Shown: positions 5,900 through 11,997 of the stretch, one piece after another
How the letters are laid out: each line of letters starts with the position of its first letter
How positions within the stretch are numbered: the first letter of the stretch is position 1
Assembly: GCA_934615235.1 (NCBI GenBank)
Contig: CAKTTL010000086.1
Location: 1 to 11,997 of the forward strand
DNA from: an uncultured Clostridia bacterium
GTDB lineage: Bacteria; Bacillota; Clostridia; Christensenellales; Aristaeellaceae
DNA: 11,997 nucleotides
Direction: 5' to 3'
Made by a program: the position numbers and the translations under genes
Notes under the pieces: model-generated
The model's input: only the letters and a program-made list of their open reading frames with translations
Databases searched by the model: none
Told to the model about the DNA's origin: nothing

Positions 5900-7222
5900 T
5901 TACTTCTTGAACTGCGGCAGCCAGTCTTCGTTCTGCTTGAACATTTCGTCGACCATGTCGCGAATTTCGCGCAGGGAGAGCACGGCCGAGGTGAGCGGGT
6001 CGTAGCAGACGGCCTGATAGATCATTTCCCTGTCGCCGGCGAAGCTGCCCTCGACGACCATCTCCTCGATCTGGGCGGACGTGCCGCTGAGCAGCGCGCA
6101 TTGCGCGGGCATTTTGCCCACATGGATCGGCTCGAGACCGCGGCGGCTGGCCAGTACCGGCACTTCGACGCAGCAGCCCTGCGGCAGGTTGTCGATCAGG
6201 CCGAAATTGCGCACGTTGCCGTTGAACTTGAACATTTCGCCGTCGCCGAAGATGGCGTTGAAAATGTAGGCCGCGTATTCGAAGCCGCGCGTGAGGTCGA
6301 TCGGCTCGGTGAACCATTTGTCCATATCGGCCTTCCAGGTGGTTTCGCGGCTGCGGTATTCGTTGAGGATGTAGGCGTATTCGCCCGGGTTCCAGCCGGT
6401 ACCGGGCAGGCAGTATTTTTCAATCAGATCCTGCCGCTTGCGGAACCAGGCGTTGTATTCGCTGTTGTGGCCGGAGGATTCCGTCACATAATAGCCCAGC
6501 GCGAGGAACATTTCGTTGCGGACGATTTCCTGTTTGTAGACGTCCTCGTTCTCGGTGATGGCCTTGCGGATGAGCGGGTACGCATCCTTGCCGTTCCAGA
6601 GGAAATCGGTGTAGAACGCCTGATGGTTGATGCCGGCGCAGGTGTAGCTGATTTCGTTTTCCGGCGCGCCGATCCACTTGGCGAGCATCGAGGCCGTGCC
6701 CTGCACGCTGTGGCAAAGGCCGGTGGCAACCATGTTCGGGAATTTGCTCTGCACCGCACGGCAGAGCATCGCCATGGGATTGGTGTAGTTGAGGTAAACA
6801 GCGTTGGGGCAGTAACGGTCGATGTCGGCGGCAATGTCCAGGATGGGGTTGATCGTGCGCAGATAGCGGAAAATGCCGCTCGGGCCGCGCGTATCGCCGA
6901 CGTTCGTATCTACGCCGTATTTCTTGGGGATGAGAATATCGTGCTGCCAGACGTCCACTTCGCCGTGGAGGATCGTGGTCACAACGCCGTCGGCGCCCAT
7001 GAGCGCTTCCTTGCGGTCGAGCGTCGCCAGCACTTTGGCAGGATACTTTCCCTCGGCTACGATGCGGTCTACCGCGCGCTTGATGTAATCAAGCCGCTCG
7101 GCGTTGATGTCCATCAGGGCGATGGCCGCGTCCTGAAAGGCGGGGAAGGTGAGCAGGTCGTTGACCAGTTTGCGCGTGAAGCCGAAGCTGCCTGCGCCGA
7201 TGAATGCGATTTTCTTACTCAT
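5900..7222 (-). CDS. melA: GH4 family glycosidase, alpha-galactosidase (MelA)-like
   Basis: The 440-residue product belongs to glycoside hydrolase family 4, which hydrolyses glycosides by an NAD+- and Mn2+-dependent oxidation-elimination route. The N-terminal Rossmann motif is FIGAGSFGF (7-15), with acidic MDIN at 37-40. Further conserved parts are GDTRGPSGIFRYLRT (109-123), NYTNPMAM (145-152), the metal-binding Cys170 in GLCHSVQGT and His200 in CAGINHQAFY. This pattern is closer to MelA (alpha-galactosidase) than to 6-phospho-glycosidases or LplD-type galacturonidases, but specificity within GH4 is hard to call, so the symbol is provisional. Length is normal. A GGAG ribosome site precedes ATG 7220-7222. 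It is cytoplasmic, so its substrate must be imported by a transporter not in this window. Confidence 0.9.
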   Translation of the reverse strand: MSKKIAFIGAGSFGFTRKLVNDLLTFPAFQDAAIALMDINAERLDYIKRAVDRIVAEGKYPAKVLATLDRKEALMGADGVVTTILHGEVDVWQHDILIPKKYGVDTNVGDTRGPSGIFRYLRTINPILDIAADIDRYCPNAVYLNYTNPMAMLCRAVQSKFPNMVATGLCHSVQGTASMLAKWIGAPENEISYTCAGINHQAFYTDFLWNGKDAYPLIRKAITENEDVYKQEIVRNEMFLALGYYVTESSGHNSEYNAWFRKRQDLIEKYCLPGTGWNPGEYAYILNEYRSRETTWKADMDKWFTEPIDLTRGFEYAAYIFNAIFGDGEMFKFNGNVRNFGLIDNLPQGCCVEVPVLASRRGLEPIHVGKMPAQCALLSGTSAQIEEMVVEGSFAGDREMIYQAVCYDPLTSAVLSLREIRDMVDEMFKQNEDWLPQFKK

Positions 7223-7239
7223 GTTTACGCTCCTTTTGG

Positions 7240-7257
7240 GACGGCGCTTGCGCCGTC
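7240..7257. promoter_or_regulatory. Hairpin at the 5' end of the GH4 mRNA; terminator-like on the plus strand
   Basis: GACGGCGC (7240-7247) and GCGCCGTC (7250-7257) form a perfect 8 bp stem with a TT loop. On the plus strand six T follow (7258-7263), so it is an intrinsic terminator for any rightward transcript, yet no plus-strand gene precedes it. On the minus strand it lies just upstream of the GH4 ribosome site and just downstream of the predicted start point. It could stabilise the mRNA 5' end or block antisense reading into the dehydrogenase gene. Confidence 0.6.
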
Positions 7258-7268
7258 TTTTTTAGAAT

Positions 7269-7297
7269 ATGATAACAAATCCCGGCCTTGCGCACAA
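7269..7297 (-). promoter_or_regulatory. Candidate promoter for the GH4 gene
   Basis: On the minus strand TTGTGC (7297-7292) and TATCAT (7274-7269) are 17 bp apart, with TGT just before the -10 (an extended -10). The -35 lies inside the terminator hairpin of the dehydrogenase gene. Transcription would start near 7262, just before the 7240-7257 hairpin. Confidence 0.55.
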
Positions 7298-7304
7298 GGC
7301 CGGG
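7274..7304 (-). terminator. Probable terminator of the D-2-hydroxyacid dehydrogenase gene
   Basis: CCCGGCCTTG (7281-7290) and CAAGGCCGGG (7295-7304) form a perfect 10 bp stem with a 4 nt loop, 16 nt past the dehydrogenase stop. On the minus strand it is followed by ATTTGTT, a weak T-tract. Confidence 0.6.
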
Positions 7305-7320
7305 ATGTTGCATACAGGTG

Positions 7321-8373
7321 TCAATTTGTTGCACGTTTTGCGGCGAGCTCGCGCTCGTTGACGAAAAACCGGACGGGCCTGCCCGCGCGGTAGTTTTCCA
7401 TTTCGCCAAGGAGGAAGGCGGGGCTGTCGCTGTAGCAGTTTTCCGTCACGCCGCCGCGATGGTTGGAAAGCGTTACGTTGTCCAGCGTCAGGTACGGGTT
7501 GTCGGGCGAGATCGGCTCTTCCATGAAAACGTCGAACGCTGCGCCCATGACCCTGCCGTCCCGCAGCGCTTCGTAGAGCGCCTGGTTGTCGATCAGGTGC
7601 GGCCGGGCGGTGTTGATGAAATAGCAGCCGGGTTTGAGCTTTGCAATATCCTCGCGCGTGAGCACCTGCGAATCGGAGCGCACGTGCAAAGAAACGATGT
7701 CGCTGTCGAGCGCGGTTTCCTTGGCGACCAGCCTGCAGCCGTACAGCGCCAGCTCCGGTTTGTCGGGCGAGATGAAAGGATCCCACACGCGGATTTCGCA
7801 GTCGAACGCCTGCAGCTTGCGCGCGACGAGCGGCCCGATGTTGCCGAACCCCAGCAGGCCGACCGTGCGGCCGCGCAGATCAAAAACGTGCCCGGCGTTG
7901 CGGTAATTTTCGACCCAGCGGCCCTCCATGAGGTTGCGGTGCGTGCGCGCGAGGTTGCGCGTTTCCGAGAGCATCAGCGCGATCGTCAGCTCGGCGACGG
8001 AGTTGGCGTTGTGCGCGGGGTTGTTGAGGACGGCGATTCCGCGCTCTGTCGCGGCGGGAATATCGACGTTTTCCATTCCGCCGCGGTTGACGAGCACGGC
8101 CTTCAGCCGCGGAGCAGCGTCCAGAAGTTTTGCGGGCACGGGACACATGTGTACCATCAGCACGTCCGCGTCGCGCAGGGCTTCGCAGAGTTCCTCGGGC
8201 GGTTCGACGGCGTATGGGCCGCCGCGCTCGATGAGGTGGTTCACGGGACGCATTTCAGCGCGCGTGGGCAGACCGAAGGGGATCACCTGCAGGTCGTACT
8301 GCGGGAAGGCCGCAAAGCACTTGCGATAATACGCTTCCACCATAAACGCATCGGAAACGGCAACGGCTTTCAT
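7321..8373 (-). CDS. D-isomer-specific 2-hydroxyacid dehydrogenase, NAD-binding
   Basis: The 350-residue product belongs to the family of phosphoglycerate, glycerate and lactate dehydrogenases, which interconvert 2-keto acids and D-2-hydroxy acids with NAD(P)H. It has NRGGMENVD (96-104), the Rossmann motif LLGFGNIG (173-180) followed by an aspartate in VWDPF (cofactor preference is unclear), FINTARPHLID with the catalytic Arg257, DVFMEEP with Glu286, and SNHRGG with His305; the Arg/Glu/His triad is thus complete. The start ATG 8371-8373 is set by AAAGGAGG 7 nt upstream; an upstream in-frame ATG at 8427 lacks support. It is on the same strand as the GH4 gene but has its own terminator-like hairpin. 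The substrate, a sugar acid or other hydroxy acid, is unknown. Confidence 0.92.
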   Translation of the reverse strand: MKAVAVSDAFMVEAYYRKCFAAFPQYDLQVIPFGLPTRAEMRPVNHLIERGGPYAVEPPEELCEALRDADVLMVHMCPVPAKLLDAAPRLKAVLVNRGGMENVDIPAATERGIAVLNNPAHNANSVAELTIALMLSETRNLARTHRNLMEGRWVENYRNAGHVFDLRGRTVGLLGFGNIGPLVARKLQAFDCEIRVWDPFISPDKPELALYGCRLVAKETALDSDIVSLHVRSDSQVLTREDIAKLKPGCYFINTARPHLIDNQALYEALRDGRVMGAAFDVFMEEPISPDNPYLTLDNVTLSNHRGGVTENCYSDSPAFLLGEMENYRAGRPVRFFVNERELAAKRATN

Positions 8374-8425
8374 GGGAGAAACCTCCTTTAACGGGTGTGG
8401 ATTTATTTGCCGCGCAAAGCGCGCC

Positions 8426-8439
8426 AAAAAAGACGGCGC
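8426..8439 (-). repeat. 14 bp inverted copy of the 7250-7263 hairpin arm plus T-run
   Basis: AAAAAAGACGGCGC here is the exact reverse complement of 7250-7263, so the dehydrogenase gene is flanked by inverted copies. On the minus strand this gives GCGCCGTCTTTTTT 19 nt after the stop of the small membrane protein gene, like the 3' half of a terminator. The matching 5' arm has decayed (AGCGCAC), so termination here is doubtful. Confidence 0.5.
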
Positions 8440-8457
8440 GTGCGCTGAGTTTCTGTT

Positions 8458-8910
8458 TCACGCCTTTTTTTCGGCGAGCACGGCGTTTTTATAGCTGAGG
8501 AGAATGTGGCAGGGAGCGAAAAGCGCCGCAGCTGCAACCAGGGGGACGGAGCGCAGCATCGCGCCGCTGAAGAGAAAAAGCAGCGAGGGCAGAATGGAAA
8601 GCGCCAGCGCGCGGAAAACGCCGGGCCGGTTAAAGCAGACGGCCCATACGGCGCAGTACGCCGCGACGAGCGCGCCGCCCACCGACAGATACAGCGTCCG
8701 GCACGCGTCGGACGCGAAGCCGAACCACGTGCCCGGGATGTTGAAAACCATCAGCCCGAAGCAGGCGAAGCGGCCGATCTGTTCGAGCGTTTCGACGGTT
8801 TTATTTTGCCAGAGATTTTCAAAACCCTCGCGATGGCGCATGGCGAAGAGGAGATTCGGAACCAGAATAGCCGCGACGAAAAGCAGACCGTAAAAATTAA
8901 ACCAGCTCAT
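8458..8910 (-). CDS. Small conserved integral membrane protein, function unknown
   Basis: The 150-residue product has about five membrane segments: roughly residues 4-23, 43-64, 70-92, 100-116 and 118-141. Conserved-looking parts include NFYGLLFVAAILVPN at the N-terminus, FENLWQNK in the first loop, EQIGRFACFGLMVFNIP, and ILPSLLFLFSGAML. The layout matches a small membrane protein family that I recall from Clostridia and that has no known role. GGAG lies 8 nt before ATG 8908-8910, and a good promoter (8941-8969) precedes it. It stands divergent to the metallopeptidase gene. No signal peptide or catalytic motif is seen. Confidence 0.8.
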   Translation of the reverse strand: MSWFNFYGLLFVAAILVPNLLFAMRHREGFENLWQNKTVETLEQIGRFACFGLMVFNIPGTWFGFASDACRTLYLSVGGALVAAYCAVWAVCFNRPGVFRALALSILPSLLFLFSGAMLRSVPLVAAAALFAPCHILLSYKNAVLAEKKA

Positions 8911-8940
8911 TGCAGATGCTCCTTTGATTCAATCCGTATC

Positions 8941-8969
8941 AGTTTAACCGTTTGCGGGGCGCGCGTCAA
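8941..8969 (-). promoter_or_regulatory. Promoter for the small membrane protein gene
   Basis: On the minus strand TTGACG (8969-8964) and TAAACT (8946-8941) are 17 bp apart. This would start transcription near 8934, about 24 nt before the start codon. Confidence 0.65.
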
Positions 8970-8980
8970 CCCTGCGGCGA

Positions 8981-9009
8981 TAGACTTTTCGCGGCGAATG
9001 TGGTATGCT
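8981..9009 (+). promoter_or_regulatory. Promoter for the M50-like metallopeptidase gene
   Basis: TAGACT (8981-8986) and TATGCT (9004-9009) are 17 bp apart, with TGG directly before the -10 (an extended -10). The start point would be near 9016, leaving about 24 nt of leader. The -35 box lies 11 bp from the divergent -35, so the two promoters may share a regulator. Confidence 0.65.
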
Positions 9010-9039
9010 TGCGCGGAAAAAAGCAAACGGAGCAGACGG

Positions 9040-10197
9040 ATGAAAAAAGCGACGGGGAAAAAGAAGACGGCCTGGGGTCAGTATATCGGCCTGGGATTTT
9101 TCGTGCTGATCGGCGCGGCGTGCGGGGTTATCATGATGGCGCATATGGACGCGTGCATGCACGCGGGGCGGACGCTCGGTGAAACGCTGCCGGAGGTGGC
9201 GCTGCTGATCGCCGGGATGTACGCGGCGATTGCGGTGCAGCTGATTCTCCATGAGGCGGGGCACCTTGCGTTCGGCCTGATGACCGGTTACCGCTTCTGC
9301 TCGTTCCGCGTTTTCAGCCTGATCTGGGTGAAAAACGGAGGGAAAATCCGCCTGCGGCGGCTGTCGATCGCCGGGACGGGCGGACAGTGCCTGATGGCGC
9401 CGCCGGAAATGAAGAACGGAAAAATTCCCGTGACGCTGTACAACCTCGGCGGTTCCATCCTGAACCTGCTGACGGGCGCGGCCGCGCTGGCGGCATTCTC
9501 TGCCGCGCCGCAGGGAATGGGCGCGGCGATGCTGCTGGTTACGGCTGCGGTGGGGCTTGGAATCGCGCTGATGAACGGAATCCCGCTGCATATGGGCGTT
9601 ATGGACAACGACGGCATGAACGTTGTCACGCTGCGCCGCGACGCGGAGGCGATGCGTTCGTTCTGGATTCAGATGAAGGTGAACGAATTGCAGACGCAGG
9701 GCGTGCGGCTCAGGGATATGCCGGAGGCGTGGTTTGCGCTGCCGGAGAAAATGGACGACGCCATGACGACCGCTCTCGGCGTGCTTGCCTGCAACCGGCT
9801 GATGGACGCGCACCAGTTCGACGCGGCCGCCGCGCTGATGGCGCGGATGACGCGCTGCACGGCGATGGCGGGCGTACACCGCGCGATGATGGCGTGCGAT
9901 ATGGAATACATCGCGCTGATTACCCGCGGCAAAGCCGCGCAGGAAACGGCGCGCACGGCCGCGCAGCAGAAAATTATGAAGCAGATGAAGGATTTCCCTT
10001 CCGTGCTGCGAATCGAATACGCCTGCGCGCTGCTGAAGGAGGGCGACCGGGCCGGGGCGGAGCGCATCCGCGCGCGGTTTGAAAAGCTTGCCGGCCGCTA
10101 TCCCTATCCGGGCGACGTGCAGAGCGAGCGCGAATTGATGGACGTCGCCGCGCGGGCGGCGCTTGAAAAGGCGGACGAATATGCTATAATGAAATAA
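9040..10197 (+). CDS. M50-like (site-2 protease type) membrane metallopeptidase
   Basis: The 385-residue product has membrane segments at about residues 14-33, 52-70, 138-155 and 161-178. The zinc motif HEAGH is at 71-75 in LILHEAGHLAFG. A second conserved motif, NGIPLHMGVMDNDG (179-192), matches the N-P-x-D-G region whose Asp is the third zinc ligand in site-2 proteases. Membrane-embedded proteases of this group cut transmembrane substrates such as anti-sigma factors or precursors. The C-terminal half (about 200-385) is soluble and helical, possibly repeat-like, and unlike a PDZ domain; it may recognise a partner. The start is set by GGAG 7 nt before ATG 9040; the frame is open further upstream but crosses the promoter. 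The substrate is unknown. Confidence 0.85.
   Translation: MKKATGKKKTAWGQYIGLGFFVLIGAACGVIMMAHMDACMHAGRTLGETLPEVALLIAGMYAAIAVQLILHEAGHLAFGLMTGYRFCSFRVFSLIWVKNGGKIRLRRLSIAGTGGQCLMAPPEMKNGKIPVTLYNLGGSILNLLTGAAALAAFSAAPQGMGAAMLLVTAAVGLGIALMNGIPLHMGVMDNDGMNVVTLRRDAEAMRSFWIQMKVNELQTQGVRLRDMPEAWFALPEKMDDAMTTALGVLACNRLMDAHQFDAAAALMARMTRCTAMAGVHRAMMACDMEYIALITRGKAAQETARTAAQQKIMKQMKDFPSVLRIEYACALLKEGDRAGAERIRARFEKLAGRYPYPGDVQSERELMDVAARAALEKADEYAIMK
10163..10190 (+). promoter_or_regulatory. Promoter inside the 3' end of the peptidase gene, for the transporter-thyX unit
   Basis: TTGAAA (10163-10168) and a perfect TATAAT (10185-10190) are 16 bp apart, with TGC just before the -10. The boxes lie within the last codons of the peptidase gene. 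Transcription would start near 10197, leaving about 26 nt of leader. Confidence 0.75.
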
Positions 10198-10222
10198 TTC
10201 TGTAAAAAAGCTGGGTTGTACG

Positions 10223-11119
10223 ATGATTGGTATTTTTACGAAGATCCTGATTCTGTTTGTGATTCTCGTGATCGGGTATATCGCGGCGAAATTCGGCTGG
10301 CTTTCCAGGGAGATCCGCACCGGGCTTTCGAACATCCTGCTGCATGTGGCGACGCCGTGCGTAATCCTGCAATCGTTTCAGGAGAAGGGCGGCGCGGAGA
10401 TCTGGCGCAGCATGGGCGTTTCCGCCGCGGTGCTGACGCTGTTCATGCTGGGCGGCCTTGCGGTGTGCTGGGCGCTCCTGCGCCGCGAAAGCGGCCCGAA
10501 ACGCGCGACCCTCGCCTATGGCACGTCCTTTGGCAACGTCGGGTATATGGGCATCCCGGTGCTGGGCGCGTTTGTGGGCGCGGAGGGAATGATTTACGTT
10601 TCCGTCGCGATCGCCATTTTCAACCTGCTGAGCTGGACGGTCGGCGTTTGCGTGTATGATAAGAACGCGTTCCGGCCGAAGAAGCTGCTGACGTTTCCAT
10701 GCCTGTACGCGGTGGCGATCGGACTGGTGCTGTTTGCGTTTCAGATTCGGATGCCCGCGCTGCTGGACGGCGTGACGGAAATGATCGGCAATACGTGCTC
10801 GCCGCTTTCGATGATGATGATCGGCGCGATTCTTTCGGAAAACTCGTGGAGCGAATTTCTGAAGGATAAAAAGGTGATGATTTCCAGCGCCGTGCGGCTG
10901 CTGGCGATTCCCGCGCTGACGCTCGGCCTTTGCGCGCTTGTGCACATCGATGGAATGATGCGCACGGTGCTGGTGCTGCTCAACGGAATGCCCAGCGCGG
11001 TCAATACGGTGCTGCTGTCGCTCTCGTTTCATGGCGACGAGGCGCTTGGCAGCCGGATGGTGGCACTTTCGACGCTGCTCTACCTGCCCGCCACGCTTTT
11101 ATGGATGCTGATACTGTAG
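10223..11119 (+). CDS. AEC (auxin efflux carrier) family transporter
   Basis: The 298-residue product is almost wholly membrane-embedded, with about ten segments. Typical AEC features are the N-terminal GYIAAKFGWLS, the broken-helix region HVATPCVILQSF, GTSFGNVGYMGIPVLGAFVG in the middle, and SPLSMMMIGAIL with its repeat-like PSAVNTVLLS towards the C-terminus. Bacterial members move organic acids such as malate or malonate; the name does not imply auxin transport. Length is close to the family's 300-320 residues. The ribosome site before ATG 10223 is weak (GGG in GCTGGGTTGTACG). It overlaps nothing, is driven by the promoter at 10163-10190, and lies 10 nt before thyX. Confidence 0.92.
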   Translation: MIGIFTKILILFVILVIGYIAAKFGWLSREIRTGLSNILLHVATPCVILQSFQEKGGAEIWRSMGVSAAVLTLFMLGGLAVCWALLRRESGPKRATLAYGTSFGNVGYMGIPVLGAFVGAEGMIYVSVAIAIFNLLSWTVGVCVYDKNAFRPKKLLTFPCLYAVAIGLVLFAFQIRMPALLDGVTEMIGNTCSPLSMMMIGAILSENSWSEFLKDKKVMISSAVRLLAIPALTLGLCALVHIDGMMRTVLVLLNGMPSAVNTVLLSLSFHGDEALGSRMVALSTLLYLPATLLWMLIL

Positions 11120-11129
11120 GAGGAATAAG

Positions 11130-11774
11130 ATGAGAATTATCGAGCCGGGATACGAGCTGATTCGCCCCGCCCGCATGGACGAAGCGGCAAGGGCGGAAAT
11201 TCTTTCGATTATTGAGGACGCGGCGCGGACGTGCTATAAATCCGCGGCGAAAAACAGAACGCCCGAAGCGACGGCCAAATTTGTGAAGGGACTTGTCGCG
11301 GCGGGGCACGAAGCGATGATCGAGCACGCGGGAATGACGGTGCGGTTTACGGTGGACCGCGGCGTGAGCCACGAAATCGTGCGGCACCGCGTCGCCAGCT
11401 ACGCGCAGGAGAGCACGCGGTACTGCTCGTATGATAAGGAAAAATTCGGGAGCGAAATTACCGTGATCCGCCCGGTCGGGTTTGAAGAGCGAACGGAGCG
11501 GTATCGAATCTGGAAGGAAGCATGCGAAGCGGGGGAGAGGGCGTATTTCGCGCTGCTGAACGAGGGCGTTGCGCCGGAGTTCGCGCGGGACGTGCTGCCG
11601 ACGAGCCTGAAGACGGAAATCGTGGTGACGATGAACCTGCGGGAATGGCGGCATTTTTTCGCGCTGCGCGCGGCGGGAACGACGGGACGGCCGCATCCGC
11701 AGATGGCGCAGGTTGCGAAACCCCTGCTGGAGGAGATGCAGCGGTTTTTGCCGGAGGTGTTTGGGGATCTGTAA
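11130..11774 (+). CDS. thyX: Flavin-dependent thymidylate synthase ThyX
   Basis: ThyX makes dTMP from dUMP with methylene-tetrahydrofolate, FAD and NAD(P)H. The 214-residue product carries the hallmark RHRxxSxxxxSxR: R85-H-R-VAS90-YAQES95-T-R97. Other family parts are GHEAMIEHAGMTVRFTVDRGVSHEIVRHR, LPTSLKTEIVVTMNLREWRHFFALR and the C-terminal TTGRPHPQMAQVAKPLLEEM. AGGAGG overlapping the transporter stop gives a well-spaced start. Its length, a little over 210 residues, is normal. It is translationally close to the AEC gene, with which it is likely cotranscribed, although no functional link is obvious. No thyA is present in the window. Confidence 0.97.
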   Translation: MRIIEPGYELIRPARMDEAARAEILSIIEDAARTCYKSAAKNRTPEATAKFVKGLVAAGHEAMIEHAGMTVRFTVDRGVSHEIVRHRVASYAQESTRYCSYDKEKFGSEITVIRPVGFEERTERYRIWKEACEAGERAYFALLNEGVAPEFARDVLPTSLKTEIVVTMNLREWRHFFALRAAGTTGRPHPQMAQVAKPLLEEMQRFLPEVFGDL

Positions 11775-11872
11775 CGCCGCGGCAAAACTTTGCGTAAAAA
11801 CGAGGAGGGGCAGGAATCTCAGGTTCCAGCCAGGGGCGGAGTTCCTCTGGCGTTCCCCATAAACGATTTTGA

Positions 11873-11905
11873 AAGAGCCGGGAATGATGAATTCCCGGCT
11901 TTTTG
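11873..11905 (+). terminator. Strong intrinsic terminator after thyX
   Basis: AGCCGGGAAT (11876-11885) pairs perfectly with ATTCCCGGCT (11891-11900) around GATGA, followed by TTTTGTTTCTTTTT. A-U pairs extend the stem outward. The run before it (11775-11872) contains a small imperfect dyad but no recognisable gene. Confidence 0.9.
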
Positions 11906-11934
11906 TTTCTTTTTCGATAAACCCTAGATAGTGT

Positions 11935-11997
11935 CTACATGAGATCAAGCCAAAACAGCCAGCCAAATAGCGATACACCTGATATGAACAGCAGAAA
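11935..11997 (-). CDS. C-terminal end of a possible membrane protein, cut by the window edge
   Basis: On the minus strand, 20 codons from the edge read into a TAG stop at 11937-11935. They encode a run of hydrophobic residues (FLLFISGVSLFGWLFWL) ending in DLM, as expected of a final membrane helix. The opposite strand holds an ATG frame (11939 on, MRSSQNSQPN), which lacks a ribosome site. The region is less GC-rich than the rest. The convergent arrangement with thyX, and a terminator between, fits a real gene end, but 20 codons are too few to be sure. Confidence 0.35.
   Translation of the reverse strand, partial: FLLFISGVSLFGWLFWLDLM

Noticed and set aside
5828..7393. Long plus-strand open frame opposite the GH4 gene
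   Set aside because: It is fully antisense to a clear GH4 gene, starts within repeat C, lacks a ribosome site, and its residues mirror codon bias of the other strand.
8506..9039. N-terminal extension of the peptidase frame
   Set aside because: It runs through the divergent promoters and the opposite gene; the ATG at 9040 has a ribosome site and begins a normal membrane protein.
8944..10335. Minus-strand open frame opposite the peptidase gene
   Set aside because: His/Arg-rich antisense translation of high-GC coding DNA; it has no family motifs and covers the HEAGH-containing gene.
11797..11929. Small plus-strand frame after thyX (possible TTG start)
   Set aside because: It contains the terminator hairpin and T-run, so translation there is implausible despite an AGGAG-like stretch.

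Overview
The window looks like chromosomal DNA from a GC-rich anaerobic member of the Clostridia (Firmicutes), probably a gut-type lineage. The basis is strong AGGAGG-type ribosome sites, a small 4Fe-4S protein and a YlbJ-like membrane protein of clostridial type, thymidylate synthase ThyX, and a GH4 glycosidase. This assignment is inference; there is no rRNA or tRNA to anchor it. The high GC content produces many long antisense open frames, which I treat as shadows.

Layout, left to right. (1) 1-2221, plus strand: the 3' part of a TIM-barrel sugar-phosphate isomerase/epimerase-like gene, then rmuC. (2) 2222-2467: two copies, head to head, of a two-hairpin repeat, between rmuC and a convergent YlbJ-like membrane protein gene (2443-3267, minus) whose last codons and stop lie inside the repeat. 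(3) 3304-5686: a three-gene plus-strand unit with its own promoter, a leader of about 190 nt and a terminator: polar amino acid-type ABC ATPase, shortened two-cluster ferredoxin-like protein, second TIM-barrel isomerase. (4) 5778-5880: a third copy of the repeat, again between convergent genes. (5) 5900-8910, minus strand: MelA-like GH4 glycosidase, D-2-hydroxyacid dehydrogenase and a small conserved membrane protein, with compact terminator/promoter signals between them. (6) 8941-9009: divergent promoters. (7) 9040-11774, plus strand: M50-like membrane metallopeptidase, AEC-family transporter and thyX, followed by a strong terminator. (8) 11935-11997: less GC-rich DNA holding the probable C-terminal end of a minus-strand membrane protein.

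Carbon metabolism is the main theme: two xylose-isomerase-like TIM barrels, a GH4 NAD-dependent glycosidase and a 2-hydroxyacid dehydrogenase fit catabolism of plant or host glycosides and sugar acids. The other genes are housekeeping (rmuC, thyX) or membrane functions. I see no phage, CRISPR, toxin-antitoxin or transposase gene. The most distinctive structure is the dispersed 103-105 bp element. Its two hairpins keep their architecture, a CCTCC loop and a shared linker, while the stem sequences change with pairing preserved.
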